Assembly (NCBI GenBank): GCA_964393615.1
Contig: CAYMUR010000031.1
Span: forward strand, 1 to 47,440
Reading direction: 5' to 3'
Source: CAYMUR01 sp964393615
GTDB lineage: Bacteria > Planctomycetota > Planctomycetia > Pirellulales > Pirellulaceae
Length of the DNA stretch: 47,440 nt
This document shows, piece after piece, positions 36,729 through 45,819 of the stretch; the stretch's first letter is position 1, and every line of letters begins with the position of its first letter. A program made the translations under genes and the position numbers. Under the pieces are notes generated by a model, which saw nothing but the letters and a program-made list of their open reading frames with translations, made no database searches and was not told the origin of the DNA.

Positions 36729-37337
36729 ACATTGCCTGGGACATTTTTCGTTGCGCGAGGTGAGGGGCATTTGGCAGGATAGTCAACTCACCGTAGGCTA
36801 TTAGCCTTCAATGGCTCTGTACATCTGCTAGATTTGGTGAGATTTGGCAATCGGCTTATAATGAGAGCTTCGTCCCTAATTTACCAGCGTTGGTTATTTG
36901 ATTGCATGCTACTGGCGTGCTGTCATGGATTAACGGGAGCAGCGTCGTCCTGGGACATTGCTCGTACATCTTGCTCCGTTTCTCGGACGACTGTACACTT
37001 TGCTTCCCTACAAGAAAAATTCGACATGAACCGAGTTGGAAGTGGTTGCGTAGGAAATACCAGGTATTCCGTTTGTTAATGTTGACTTGGTGAGATGCGT
37101 TAGCAATGTTGTTTGCAAGCATCCTATGACGATCCCCCGCTACACAATAAATGATTCGATACCGGTAAAACTGTTACAGATGGTGGAGGCACATGTGAAT
37201 GCTACAAGGAGGCATGCTTAGGTTTCCGTAATTCGAAGTGGTGCATCAGTCCGATGATAGAAATGCTTACCTCACGTGCACGCAAAGTCATTTCTCTGAC
37301 ACGGACCGCGTCCATTCGAAGGAGCGGAACCTATACT

Positions 37338-37356
37338 TGAACGGTTGAGCCGTTCA
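37338..37356. promoter_or_regulatory. Inverted repeat upstream of the FlgM-like gene
   Basis: TGAACGG, five-base spacer TTGAG, CCGTTCA: perfect 7-bp arms, 133 bp before the FlgM-like start. No U tract follows, so a protein-binding site is more likely than a terminator. Confidence 0.35.
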
Positions 37357-37488
37357 GTCGTGTAACTTGTGGGATTCAATACCGTGTCGTTCCGAGATTC
37401 GTTTGCTGTATCAGAAGAAATGGTGCTTTTTCACCGTGGCCGACGGTTTCGTGTTCGTTACGAATTGATCTTTCTAGGAGGAATTACA

Positions 37489-37776
37489 ATGCAAATACAG
37501 GGTCCAACACATCTTCACGGTCCTCAACCAATCAATGCGCCTCATCAATCGACGTCACGATTGACGGCGGACGATACGACATCCTCGCCAGCAGTCCAGT
37601 CAGTGGACCAACTTGATATTTCAGAAGCGGCGCAAGCCGCCAGTGAGTCGCGTGAAAGTGCCCCTATTCGTTTTGACCGGGTGGCAGAAATTCGGGCGCA
37701 GATTGCTGACGGTACTTATGATACGGCAGATAAACTGGATCTGGCGATTGATCGACTCATGGATGACCTGGCCTAA
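37489..37776 (+). CDS. FlgM-like anti-sigma-28 factor
   Basis: 95-residue protein starting at ATG 37489, seven bases after a perfect AGGAGG (37476-37481); the open frame upstream to 37369 is not needed. The C-terminal part RVAEIRAQIADGTYDTADKLDLAIDRL matches the FlgM sigma-28-binding region (R.e.ir..I..GtY). The N-terminal half is polar and disordered-looking (His, Pro, Ser, Thr), as in FlgM. The role would be holding the flagellar sigma factor inactive until export through the flagellar hook. No flagellar gene is near, so it is an orphan copy. FlgM identity rests on the C-terminal pattern. Confidence 0.72.
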   Translation: MQIQGPTHLHGPQPINAPHQSTSRLTADDTTSSPAVQSVDQLDISEAAQAASESRESAPIRFDRVAEIRAQIADGTYDTADKLDLAIDRLMDDLA

Positions 37777-38032
37777 CGGCCCTGCCAGGAACAGAAATAT
37801 CTTTCTCGCACCGAGTTAGTTCAAGAGCAGGGAGGCGGGAGTTTGCTCGGTGAGCTGTCTATATTTCTCTTAATAGCGCCGAAGTGTGTGATTGGGACAC
37901 TGCGTGACTTGCAATTTCACACACGTCACGTACAATCATTATTGAGACTGGTATCAGGCACTGGCCGGTGCTTTTGCTATTTGTGTGTTTTTTGTGTCTC
38001 AATAAGTGCCCCATTTAATTCGAGCTCTTTTG
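37777..38032. other. Gap between the FlgM-like and Fur-family genes
   Basis: About 250 bp. It contains no gene, and no Fur-box-like 19-bp palindrome was recognised. Confidence 0.35.
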
Positions 38033-38536
38033 ATGGCGAACAACTTTTCGCTGGAATCGGTTCAAGTATCCTTGACGCCCCAAGAGCGGTTTGAGGAGTA
38101 TCTTCAGAGTCGGGGCAAACGGTGCACCGGACCGCGCCGTATTCTTGTAGAGCACATTTTCAGTAATCATGAGCATTTTGATGCCGAAACACTGATTACC
38201 CAATTACCGGGTAAGAATGACAAGGGATATGTAAGCCGGGCTACCGTTTTTCGAACATTGAATGAATTGGTGGAGGCGGGATTGCTCAGTAAAATGGACC
38301 TGGGTAGCCGAGCCGTTTTTGAACATGATTACGGCTATCCCCAACATGACCATTTGCATTGCATCAAGTGCGACAAGTTGATCGAGTTTCAGAGTGACGA
38401 ACTTAAACGTTTACGAGAACGAGTAGCTCGGCAACATAAATTTAGGGTCAACGGACACCGCCTGATTATTTCAGGAGTCTGTGATAAATGTGCCCTTGCG
38501 AATCGACGACGACGACGGCCTGTCGATATGATATGA
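38033..38536 (+). CDS. Fur-family metalloregulator
   Basis: 167-residue transcription factor. Winged helix about 15-90 (TGPRRILVEHIF, SRATVFRTLNELVEAGLL); dimerisation domain with HDHLHCIKC (105-113), which includes the metal-binding His-Asp-His and the first zinc Cys pair (C110 and C113), and the second pair CDKC (150-153). The C-terminus is unusually basic (RRRRRP). It could be Fur, Zur or PerR; the His/Cys pattern alone does not decide. The start ATG 38033 is preferred to an upstream ATG at 38006, though neither has a strong ribosome site. Confidence 0.93.
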   Translation: MANNFSLESVQVSLTPQERFEEYLQSRGKRCTGPRRILVEHIFSNHEHFDAETLITQLPGKNDKGYVSRATVFRTLNELVEAGLLSKMDLGSRAVFEHDYGYPQHDHLHCIKCDKLIEFQSDELKRLRERVARQHKFRVNGHRLIISGVCDKCALANRRRRRPVDMI

Positions 38537-38597
38537 TTTCGCCGTATTTTGTTTTTGTTGTTGATTGCATTGAAGCCGGTTGGGAAAAGGAATCTTT

Positions 38598-40142
38598 ATG
38601 CACCGGTTTGGAAGCTTAGGCTGTCAGTTTATTGTCATCGGTTCGGTTTGCGCCAAGCTTGTACTAGGAGTGGCCTTGTTGGCCGGAGAGCCTGTTGTCT
38701 CATCCGGCCCGGTAGGGGCTGACGGGGCAATTCAAGATAACCAGACCTGGGATGTTTTTTTCATTCGTGGTAGTCGAGTTGGCTATGGCCGTACGGATTG
38801 GAAAGAGATTGACAAGGGCGGTCGTAAGGTGGTTCACTGGACGAGTACGAACCATTTAACATTAAAACGTTTTGGCCAAACGGTTCAGCAGACGCTCAAG
38901 CTAGTCAGCTTCGAGTCTCCGGAAGGCAGGCTAATTGGTTTTCGCACGGAACTAGCGCAAGGTGCAGTCCCTGTTACCACCGTTGGAACTGTTCGTGGCA
39001 ATGCAATATTGCTGGAAACCAGCACGGCCGGAAAACGCCAATCTAGCCAAACGACTTGGGATCCGAAATGGCTTGGATTTTTCGCCGCTGAACAGATATT
39101 GGTGCGTCAGCCAATGCAGCCCGGTCAGACTCAGTCCTACAAAGCGTTTATGCCCGTTTTCAATCATGTAGCCGAAGTACGGTTGGACGCTGTGGGTTAC
39201 GAGTCGACTGAATTGTTGGCAGGTACTTATGAGTTAATGCGAGTTACTAGTACTGTAAAGCTATCTGATAAGGTCGATATTCAATCAATCATGTGGGTAG
39301 ACCGGTCTGGCCGGACGCTGAAATCATTGGTGCCAGCACTTGAGCAGTACGGGTATCGAGTCACGAAGGAAATAGCGCTTCAACAGACAGGAGAAGGGGA
39401 TTTTGATCTAGGGCAGTTTAGCACGGTGCGGTTGGGGCGTGCCTTGGTCAATCCACATCGAACGCAAAAAATCGTATATCGTGTGCAATTGAAAGAGGGC
39501 GACCCGAGTAGCATTTTTGTGACAGGACTTTCCCAGTCCGTTGCTGCGATTGACGCACAGACGGCCCGTATTACGGTGAAAGCGATTCGTCCTGGTTTAC
39601 TTCCCGTTAATAGTGCCCATGTGATTGTGAAGCCAGTCAAGGCTGATGTGGAGCCGAATAACCTCATTCAAAGTGACGATGAACAGATTGTGCGAATGGC
39701 AAACCAGGTGGCTACGGACTTAACGAAACCTTGGGACATAGCACGCACTATGGAACGTTATGTTCGCGAGCAAATTCAGGTTAAAGATTTTTCCCATGCC
39801 TTTGCGACGGCAGCCGAAGTGGCAGAAACTTTGGAGGGCGATTGTACCGAGCACGCGGTACTATTAGCTGCCTTGTGCCGAGCACGTGGTATTCCAGCGA
39901 GGGTTGCCATGGGACTCGTTTACTACGCCCAGGAACGAGGTTTTGCCTACCATATGTGGAACGAAGTGTGGGTTCATGATCGGTGGATTCCCCTGGATGC
40001 CACGCTTGGGAATGGAGGTATCGGTGCAGCTCACCTTAAATTGGGAGATTCCAATCTCGATGGAGCGACGTCCTACACGGCGTTTTTACCGGTGATTCAA
40101 GTGTTAGGCCAGTTGAGTATCGAAATCGAAGCGGTCGAGTAA
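38598..40142 (+). CDS. Exported transglutaminase-like protein
   Basis: 514-residue secreted or envelope protein. The start is ATG 38598, seven bases after AAAAGG. A hydrophobic N-terminal segment (about 8-30) is a signal peptide. The C-terminal part is a transglutaminase-core/arylamine-peptidase fold: the catalytic Cys in EGDCTEHA (about C416), the His in YHMWNEVW (about H451) and the Asp in LDATLG (about D466) form the expected triad. The middle domain (about 60-370) has no recognised family. Such proteins act as cysteine proteases or cross-linking enzymes; activity is inferred. The gene follows the Fur-family regulator by 61 bp and may be co-transcribed. Confidence 0.85.
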   Translation: MHRFGSLGCQFIVIGSVCAKLVLGVALLAGEPVVSSGPVGADGAIQDNQTWDVFFIRGSRVGYGRTDWKEIDKGGRKVVHWTSTNHLTLKRFGQTVQQTLKLVSFESPEGRLIGFRTELAQGAVPVTTVGTVRGNAILLETSTAGKRQSSQTTWDPKWLGFFAAEQILVRQPMQPGQTQSYKAFMPVFNHVAEVRLDAVGYESTELLAGTYELMRVTSTVKLSDKVDIQSIMWVDRSGRTLKSLVPALEQYGYRVTKEIALQQTGEGDFDLGQFSTVRLGRALVNPHRTQKIVYRVQLKEGDPSSIFVTGLSQSVAAIDAQTARITVKAIRPGLLPVNSAHVIVKPVKADVEPNNLIQSDDEQIVRMANQVATDLTKPWDIARTMERYVREQIQVKDFSHAFATAAEVAETLEGDCTEHAVLLAALCRARGIPARVAMGLVYYAQERGFAYHMWNEVWVHDRWIPLDATLGNGGIGAAHLKLGDSNLDGATSYTAFLPVIQVLGQLSIEIEAVE

Positions 40143-40262
40143 GTGTTTGTAATGTGTTTCGACTGTTCAGGAAGTAGCTTACACTACCATCGCTCCTATT
40201 GGATCGTGTCAACGATATAGTCTTTCGGGCTATTTGTGTTTTCGAGGTACCATGGTTAGCGG

Positions 40263-40715
40263 TCACTCCTTGTGTTCGGGGGAATGATCCGGAGTTGCTG
40301 CTAGGTACTGAGTTATTTTCTCCAATAACGGGTCGATGGTTTCCTGTTGGATGCGGTGAGGTGGGTTCCAGTGAATCCATTGATAAGTTTCATGTTCGCT
40401 GACTTGTATGGTCGTAGGATGTTGTAGCCAACCGAGGAAGATGACAAGTGATTTTTCGCACCAAACACCACCATGTTTGTTCTTGTAACGCACGGGGTAC
40501 TTTGTTTCAAAACGAAAATTGCGGTCGAGGGATATGTTGTCAGGCTGGATGTTGGTTTCCTCTTGGAGTTCACGTAAAGCGCATTGCAGTTCGGATTCAC
40601 CTTCTTCCATATGCCCTTTGGGAAGATCCCAACGTAGCGGGTGCTTCATGAGCAAAAACGAACGAATGGGATTGTCGCGAAATACGACGACTCCACAGGC
40701 TTTGATTTGTAGCAT
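40263..40715 (-). CDS. Nudix hydrolase (bis(5'-nucleosyl)-tetraphosphatase type)
   Basis: 150-residue Nudix hydrolase. The Nudix box GHMEEGESELQCALREL, then QEET, matches G-x5-E-x7-R-E-U-x-E-E, with Asn at the penultimate Gly position. The N-terminal KACGVVVFRDN and the WDLPKGH segment are those of Ap4A-hydrolase-like members; hence dinucleoside polyphosphate cleavage is the best guess. The start is ATG 40715. The gene is convergent with the transglutaminase-like gene (120 bp gap). Confidence 0.9.
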   Translation of the reverse strand: MLQIKACGVVVFRDNPIRSFLLMKHPLRWDLPKGHMEEGESELQCALRELQEETNIQPDNISLDRNFRFETKYPVRYKNKHGGVWCEKSLVIFLGWLQHPTTIQVSEHETYQWIHWNPPHRIQQETIDPLLEKITQYLAATPDHSPEHKE

Positions 40716-40911
40716 ATGCTGGACCCTGGTGATTGATGATTTCTATGTGAGTGAGATGGGCTGGCTGTTTGAGAGAAGAAACGAATAAAAAGGAAAAATA
40801 ATAGTGCAAGTAGAAATTATGCGATAAGGTGTGACCACTTTAACGGGGATACCTTCTTTCTCATTTTATCCTTAGGTCTGCCTAGGGGCTTCGGACAGAA
40901 CTACAAATCTT

Positions 40912-41460
40912 ATGAAAATTTACACAAAGACGGGCGATGCTGGCGAGACCGGATTATTTGCAGGACCTCGTGTGTCGAAGGATCACCCTCGCATCGAAGC
41001 ATATGGTTGCGTCGACGAATTGAACACGATTCTGGGCCTTGTGCGGTCCGAGACATTGTCGGCATCGGTGGACGACCTGTTGCAGCGGATCCAATGCGAC
41101 CTGTTTGCTGTCGGTGCCGAACTTGCGACGCCTGATCCGAAAGACCATGGAACGGAACTGGTGTCTGCCGAGGATGTTACTTTTCTCGAACAGCAGATCG
41201 ACTTGTGGGAATCGGATCTACCAGTATTGAAACAGTTCATTTTGCCAGGTGGTACGTCCGTGGCAGCACGGTTGCATTTTTCCCGAGCTGTCTGCCGCCG
41301 TGCCGAACGTCGGGTTGTGTCTTTAGCGGCAGCCGAGTCAGAGTCGATTTCGAACCAAATAATCGTTTATTTGAACCGGTTGAGCGATTTGTTGTTTGTC
41401 CTGGCGAGGTTCGCTAACGCCGCGGCTGGACAGGGAGACGTTCCTTGGAGCAAGCGGTAA
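40912..41460 (+). CDS. Cob(I)alamin adenosyltransferase, PduO type
   Basis: Enzyme that transfers the adenosyl group of ATP to Co(I) corrinoid to make coenzyme B12. 182 residues, the family length. The N-terminal KIYTKTGDAGETGLF (P-loop-like ATP motif, 2-16) and the GPRVSKDHPRIEAYGCVDELN segment are classical signatures; RRAERRVVSLA and YLNRLSDLLFVLAR near the C-terminus match the five-helix bundle. The start is ATG 40912. It is not next to other cobalamin genes and no cobalamin riboswitch is seen upstream. Confidence 0.95.
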   Translation: MKIYTKTGDAGETGLFAGPRVSKDHPRIEAYGCVDELNTILGLVRSETLSASVDDLLQRIQCDLFAVGAELATPDPKDHGTELVSAEDVTFLEQQIDLWESDLPVLKQFILPGGTSVAARLHFSRAVCRRAERRVVSLAAAESESISNQIIVYLNRLSDLLFVLARFANAAAGQGDVPWSKR

Positions 41461-41875
41461 GTTTTGACTGTCAATCTTTTGTCGAGCCAAGCAAGTAAAC
41501 GGCTTCTTATTGCTGTTTGCCACGGCGCAGTGACTTGTTCAGTATTCATGGAGTGGAGTCGTGGGTATCATCATGCCGTGGCGGAAAATATTGTGAGCCG
41601 TTTAAAGGTTGTGTGAACCTGCTGCAGGAATCGGTTGGAGTAAGCAGTCAATGGTTGGACGGAGAAACAATCGTTAAGCATGTGCCGTGCCAGAGCCTTG
41701 CCGGAGAAGTATGAATTAGTTGGCGACTCACAGCGCCGTTTTTGAATCCAATGATCGTTGAGTGTGCGATATTGTTGCACTCATGAGCAACGGTGGTGTC
41801 TGGTCCTGGTGTGAATGCCCGAACAAGGGCTATCACGTCTAGTGCAAAAAATCATAGGTATAGGAGTTCATGGTA
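41461..41875. other. Gene-free region
   Basis: About 415 bp between the adenosyltransferase and NIPSNAP genes. No supported gene or structure seen. Confidence 0.35.
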
Positions 41876-42355
41876 ATGAAAGCAAAGAAAACAAGATACA
41901 TGGTGAAACACAGTGTCGTGTTCGTGCTGTTGGCGCTGTTGCTGTTTTGTGTTTTGACGGGAACTGCTCTGCATGTCAAAGCAGCGGAATTGTCTGAAAA
42001 CGATGTGTCGGAGAAAGTGCATGGTCCTCATCTATTTGAGCAACGTGTCTATACCACCGCCGACGGTAAATTGCCGAACCTACATGCCAGATTTCGTAAT
42101 CACACGAATTATCTATTTGTAAAGCACGGTATGCAACTGATTGGCTATTGGACACCGATTGAAAAGCCGAACACGTTGATTTACATTCTGGCTTATTCCA
42201 GTCGAGAAGCACGTGAAGTGTCATGGAAATCGTTTATGAGTGATCCGGAATGGAAGCGCGTCTGGGCTGATTCTAAGGAGCAGGCTGGAGGTGCGATTGT
42301 CACCAAGGTGGAGTCAACCTTTCTGACGCCGACTGATTACTCACCACTGCGATAA
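41876..42355 (+). CDS. NIPSNAP-family exported protein
   Basis: 159-residue product. I chose the ATG at 41876, nine bases after TAGGAG (41861-41866); the ATG at 41870 is too close. A signal peptide (about 10-36) precedes the NIPSNAP ferredoxin-like fold: LFEQRVYTTADGKLPNLHARF, then FVKHGMQLIGYW, TLIYILAYSSREARE and a SWKSFMSDPEWK end. The final FLTPTDYSPL tail is typical of this family. Such proteins form dimeric alpha/beta barrels; specific activity is unknown. The DUF1080 gene follows in the same direction 388 bp later. Confidence 0.9.
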   Translation: MKAKKTRYMVKHSVVFVLLALLLFCVLTGTALHVKAAELSENDVSEKVHGPHLFEQRVYTTADGKLPNLHARFRNHTNYLFVKHGMQLIGYWTPIEKPNTLIYILAYSSREAREVSWKSFMSDPEWKRVWADSKEQAGGAIVTKVESTFLTPTDYSPLR

Positions 42356-42743
42356 TGCTTGTACGGTTTCCTTTTTTTATGGCGTCTGTCATAAACCGTT
42401 GCGGTACGTCGCAGGTCTGATCAATGAAAAAAAGTCTGGCCTGTCGATGGTCATGCAAAAACGGCGGCGAACGAGAAGACATGGCAACGGAAGTGGTTTG
42501 GCGCGTGCGAATAAAAACCGACGAGCATGTCTAGAGACCTTGGTATTTTGTGGTGGTTGTTCTTTCTGCCGGCCTTTATCTGTGTTGATGAAAGAAAAGT
42601 AGTTAATTGAATCGCATTGTTATTGCTTGTGCAAAACATCCTCCCATGCTCTAATCGTGGAGTGAAAAGTAGATTTCAAGAGTGGTGGCGTTGACGCCAT
42701 AGGTTTGCAAACACAAGTCAACCTATATGACAGGAGATTTATT
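42356..42743. other. Gap between NIPSNAP and DUF1080 genes
   Basis: About 390 bp without a supported gene. A T run (42373-42380) is not preceded by a hairpin. Confidence 0.35.
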
Positions 42744-44060
42744 GTGAATGTTAGGTCGTTGCTTTTTTCGCTTGTTGCCTGCACGCTGATTGCCCCTGTG
42801 ATTGGAAATGCTGGTGATTCTAACGTGCCACACGGTTTCACTTCGCTCTTCAACGGCAAAGATCTTACGGGATGGTATGGGTGGTCGACGAAGAATCCGG
42901 AAGAACTGTGGAAGTTAAGTGAGGAAGAGCGTGCCAATTACAAGGCCGAAAGCCGCGAGGATATCCACCAACACTGGACGGTTGAAGGAGACGAAATTGT
43001 AAACGATGGGTTTGGCCTGTACTTGACATCGGAACGTGAATTTTCGGACTATGAATTGTGGATCGACTACAAGACAGTTCCCAAATCGGACAGTGGGATT
43101 TATTTGAAAGGTGTTCCCCAGGTACAGATCTGGGATTTTAATGACACGAGCGAGGGCGCGAAAAAGATTGGTAAACATTTAGGATCGGGTGGACTGTGGA
43201 ATAACAGTTCTGGCGCAAAGGGTAAGGACCCATTGGTGGTCGCGGATAACAAATTGGGGGAATGGAATACGTTTCGAATTCGTCAAATTGGTGCCCGCAC
43301 CAGCGTGTGGTTGAATGGCAAGCTTGTCGTGGATCATGCGATTCTGGAAAATTATTTCGACCGTGGCCGACCACTGTTTCATCATGGCCCTATCCAATTG
43401 CAAACACACGGTGGTGAAATTCGTTGGCGCAATATCTACGTACGGGAAATCGGTGTCGAAGAAGCCAATGAAATTCTCTGTGAGAATAGTGATATGAAAG
43501 GCTATCAGTCTGTTTTTAATGGCAAGAACCTTGACGGTTGGGCTGGTGCTGTGCAGGACTACGAAGTGGTTGACGGAGCAATTCGCTGTAAAAAAGACAA
43601 AGGTGGTACCCTCTATACCGAAGAGGAATATGGTGACTTTGCGGTGCGTCTCGAAATGAAACTTCCACCTGCGGGCAATAACGGACTGGCTATTCGATTT
43701 CCCGGTCGTGGTAATGCTGCCTATGATGGGATGACCGAATTACAAGTGTTGGACACGGGATATCCGGGACAACTTGCTCCTTACCAATATCACGGTTCAG
43801 TCTATGGGTTAGTTGCCGCACACCGTGGTTATCTAAGGCCTACCGGCGAGTGGAACTTTCAGGAAGTGGTGGTGAAAGGGTCCACGATCCAGGTGGAACT
43901 CAACGGTTATATGATCATTAACACCGACTTGGGTACGATCAAGGATGAAACGCTTCTGAAAAAGCACCCAGGGTTAACGCTTACTAAGGGATATTTTGGA
44001 TTTGCCGGCCATAATGACCCGGTTATGTTTCGTAATGTCGAGATCAAAACGCTTGATTGA
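42744..44060 (+). CDS. Exported protein with two DUF1080 domains
   Basis: 438-residue secreted protein. I place the start at the GTG at 42744, seven bases after AGGAG (42732-42736); the open frame upstream has no ribosome site. Signal peptide about 1-23 (NAG). Two DUF1080 (3-keto-disaccharide hydrolase) domains follow: the first begins at FTSLFNGKDLTGW (about 31-43), the second at YQSVFNGKNLDGW (about 252-264). Both are concanavalin-like jelly-roll folds common in planctomycete polysaccharide-degrading loci. The expected role is attack on or binding of oxidised disaccharides in the periplasm. The domain duplication is within the single reading frame, which is intact. Confidence 0.92.
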   Translation: MNVRSLLFSLVACTLIAPVIGNAGDSNVPHGFTSLFNGKDLTGWYGWSTKNPEELWKLSEEERANYKAESREDIHQHWTVEGDEIVNDGFGLYLTSEREFSDYELWIDYKTVPKSDSGIYLKGVPQVQIWDFNDTSEGAKKIGKHLGSGGLWNNSSGAKGKDPLVVADNKLGEWNTFRIRQIGARTSVWLNGKLVVDHAILENYFDRGRPLFHHGPIQLQTHGGEIRWRNIYVREIGVEEANEILCENSDMKGYQSVFNGKNLDGWAGAVQDYEVVDGAIRCKKDKGGTLYTEEEYGDFAVRLEMKLPPAGNNGLAIRFPGRGNAAYDGMTELQVLDTGYPGQLAPYQYHGSVYGLVAAHRGYLRPTGEWNFQEVVVKGSTIQVELNGYMIINTDLGTIKDETLLKKHPGLTLTKGYFGFAGHNDPVMFRNVEIKTLD

Positions 44061-44183
44061 TCCTCCAAGTGGAATTCCTGGGATTGTTTGTTGCGTGACA
44101 TCAATCGCGTGTAGGGACGCTGCATGAGAAGGGCCTGGCAGGTCAACGATAGACTGGCGTTTGTGTTGCCCATGGCGGTTGGC

Positions 44184-44209
44184 CTGCCTGCCAACCCTGC
44201 CTGCCAACA
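44184..44209. repeat. 13-bp tandem duplication
   Basis: CCTGCCTGCCAAC occurs at 44184-44196 and 44197-44209, perfect and intergenic. Confidence 0.9.
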
Positions 44210-44303
44210 TGGTGCGATAGAAACTGGGTGCTGACAGGCTCTAGGGAGTATTCGTCAAAGAGATGATTGCGTTTTAATGCCGTCCAACAAGTCTGACCGG
44301 TGG

Positions 44304-44906
44304 TCATGATGCCTTTTCATGGTTCTTGCAGAAAAAATCGTTAGATTTTGCCACCGGATCATCCGTTCCCCACGCAATCTGTTTTTCTTTTTTGGCTAGC
44401 AGAGGCACGTGTTTGGAACAGTGAATGTATGCTTCTTCGATGTCGATGACTACCCATCGTTCGATTCTAGTAACCAAGTCTGGTTTGTTGAGGTCCAGAT
44501 AAGATTTCAGCTTGCCTGGAACCTCTGAGGTACGATAGTGTTGGGCAGTTCCGTTAACGTGTAAGCCAACCGTGGTATCAAAAAAATCCACAAACACCAG
44601 GCCAATCTGTGGTTGTTCTTTGATGTTTCCCAAGCTGGCATAGACTCCATTCCCGCGATATTCTGGATACGCCAGCGTTTTCTCATCGAGCACACATACG
44701 AAGCCAGCATGACCGAACCGTGGAGAGCAGTCACAATGTCCCTGTGAATTGGCAGTTGCAATGAACATCATTTCCTGCTGACGAATCAAGGCAACCATCC
44801 GCGTGGTCAAGCTGTCTCGCATTTGACGCTCATAAAAGCGTTGAGCGCGTGCTTGACTCTTCATTTGAGCCTGAATCTCATGTTCACCACGGCATCCGTA
44901 TTTCAT
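44304..44906 (-). CDS. Pyridoxamine 5'-phosphate oxidase-family (PPOX) protein
   Basis: 200-residue FMN-binding split-barrel protein. The segment MMFIATANSQGHCDCSPR is the typical first strand pair of PPOX-fold proteins, followed by LAYPEYRGNGVYASLGNIKEQPQIGLVFVD, then GTAQHYR and the WVVIDIEEAYIHCSKHVP end. PPOX-fold proteins include flavin reductases, heme-degrading enzymes and F420-dependent proteins, so the reaction is open. Start ATG 44906 is used; an in-frame ATG at 44864 is possible. Neither has a strong ribosome site. Confidence 0.9.
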   Translation of the reverse strand: MKYGCRGEHEIQAQMKSQARAQRFYERQMRDSLTTRMVALIRQQEMMFIATANSQGHCDCSPRFGHAGFVCVLDEKTLAYPEYRGNGVYASLGNIKEQPQIGLVFVDFFDTTVGLHVNGTAQHYRTSEVPGKLKSYLDLNKPDLVTRIERWVVIDIEEAYIHCSKHVPLLAKKEKQIAWGTDDPVAKSNDFFCKNHEKAS

Positions 44907-45276
44907 AGATGATTGACTGGGGTTAAACGGCCAAGGCGAAAGTATATGGCAAGGCGCCTACTTTACCTGTTCGATGTCAGGGTGGCAATAGCCACCGATT
45001 TTTCGAATGACGATTGTTGCACCATCTCTCATTACTGCTCCGCTTTTGGATTAACGTTGTCTAGATTCCTTACGGGTGGTGCGTCCCTTTTCAGATATAG
45101 TCCCTGGACGACGGTATGGGAAAGGGTGGCATGAACGCGAGCCACCTGGGCGGGAACGATTTTTCAGTATGGGTGTAAGTGTCTGCAAAAAGAAAACCGT
45201 GAAGAGTGCACATGCAAAAGGGCGTGACGGACTGCAGGAAATCAAAAGATGAGTTCTCCATGCATTGCGTGGTTTG
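44907..45276. other. Gene-free region
   Basis: About 370 bp between two minus-strand genes. No convincing gene, hairpin or RNA. Confidence 0.35.
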
Positions 45277-45819
45277 TCAGGCATCCTGTTGCGGCGGAGT
45301 CTTCATTTTTTTTAAATGCGATAATTTATTTTTCAGCATCCCCATTAATTCATCGATGTCGTTGATCGTTGTTGTGCGAAAATCGCCGTCATTTTCACAG
45401 AATTGGTTGAGAAATGTGGCCATCTCATCAAAGAGTTGTGTAAATTGCTGGATAGGGGTTCCACGTCGCCGAGATTTTTTTGTTGCGCCAGCTTTCCGAA
45501 GTACGTGTCGTCGATTCTCGGGGGTTAAGTTGTCGAAGGTAAAGTCGATTTCATCACAGTAGTCCGATTGCGGCGTGAGGTGAACGTGGTCACCGGGGTC
45601 AAAATTATTTCGATCAAAAGGTGCGATAGGCCGTTCGGCCAGCCAAGTGAAATAATCAGCGAGAAAACGACAGCCTTTACGGTTAGCGAAAACAGCAATT
45701 CCGGGATAAAAGTCCAAGCCACTGTGGCTGAATAAACCGATGCTGAGACCAAAGTTGTGCTTGACGATAATTTCGGCATCGTCTTTTTTTTGAGGCGGTT
45801 GATTTGTCTTTTTTGGCAT
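45277..45819 (-). CDS. Hypothetical protein, family not recognised
   Basis: 180-residue soluble protein with no signal peptide or membrane helix. It starts at ATG 45819 after GAGGAAG. The N-terminus is basic and Gln/Lys-rich; the centre is mixed with many aromatic and acidic residues (about 35-90); the stretch KKSRRRGTPIQQF (about 113-125) is basic, and the end is a helix rich in Lys and Leu (about 155-172). I cannot assign a family or function. Confidence 0.65.
   Translation of the reverse strand: MPKKTNQPPQKKDDAEIIVKHNFGLSIGLFSHSGLDFYPGIAVFANRKGCRFLADYFTWLAERPIAPFDRNNFDPGDHVHLTPQSDYCDEIDFTFDNLTPENRRHVLRKAGATKKSRRRGTPIQQFTQLFDEMATFLNQFCENDGDFRTTTINDIDELMGMLKNKLSHLKKMKTPPQQDA

Larger units (their letters stand above)
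36221..37488. other. 1.27-kb gene-free region rich in short repeats
   Basis: The longest stretch without a supported gene. It holds a tandem palindrome pair (36317-36346), a 15-bp duplication (36398-36427), a 21-bp duplication carrying TATAAT (36687-36728) and an inverted repeat at 37338-37356. A weak frame starting ATG 36861 with a signal-like start has no ribosome site. No RNA gene is recognised. Confidence 0.6.

Noticed and set aside
36834..37079. Small exported protein starting near 36861
   Set aside because: A hydrophobic start exists, but no Shine-Dalgarno, and Cys-rich composition looks accidental.
40716..40911. Cobalamin riboswitch before the adenosyltransferase gene
   Set aside because: The gap is shorter than a typical B12 riboswitch and has no recognisable B12-box.
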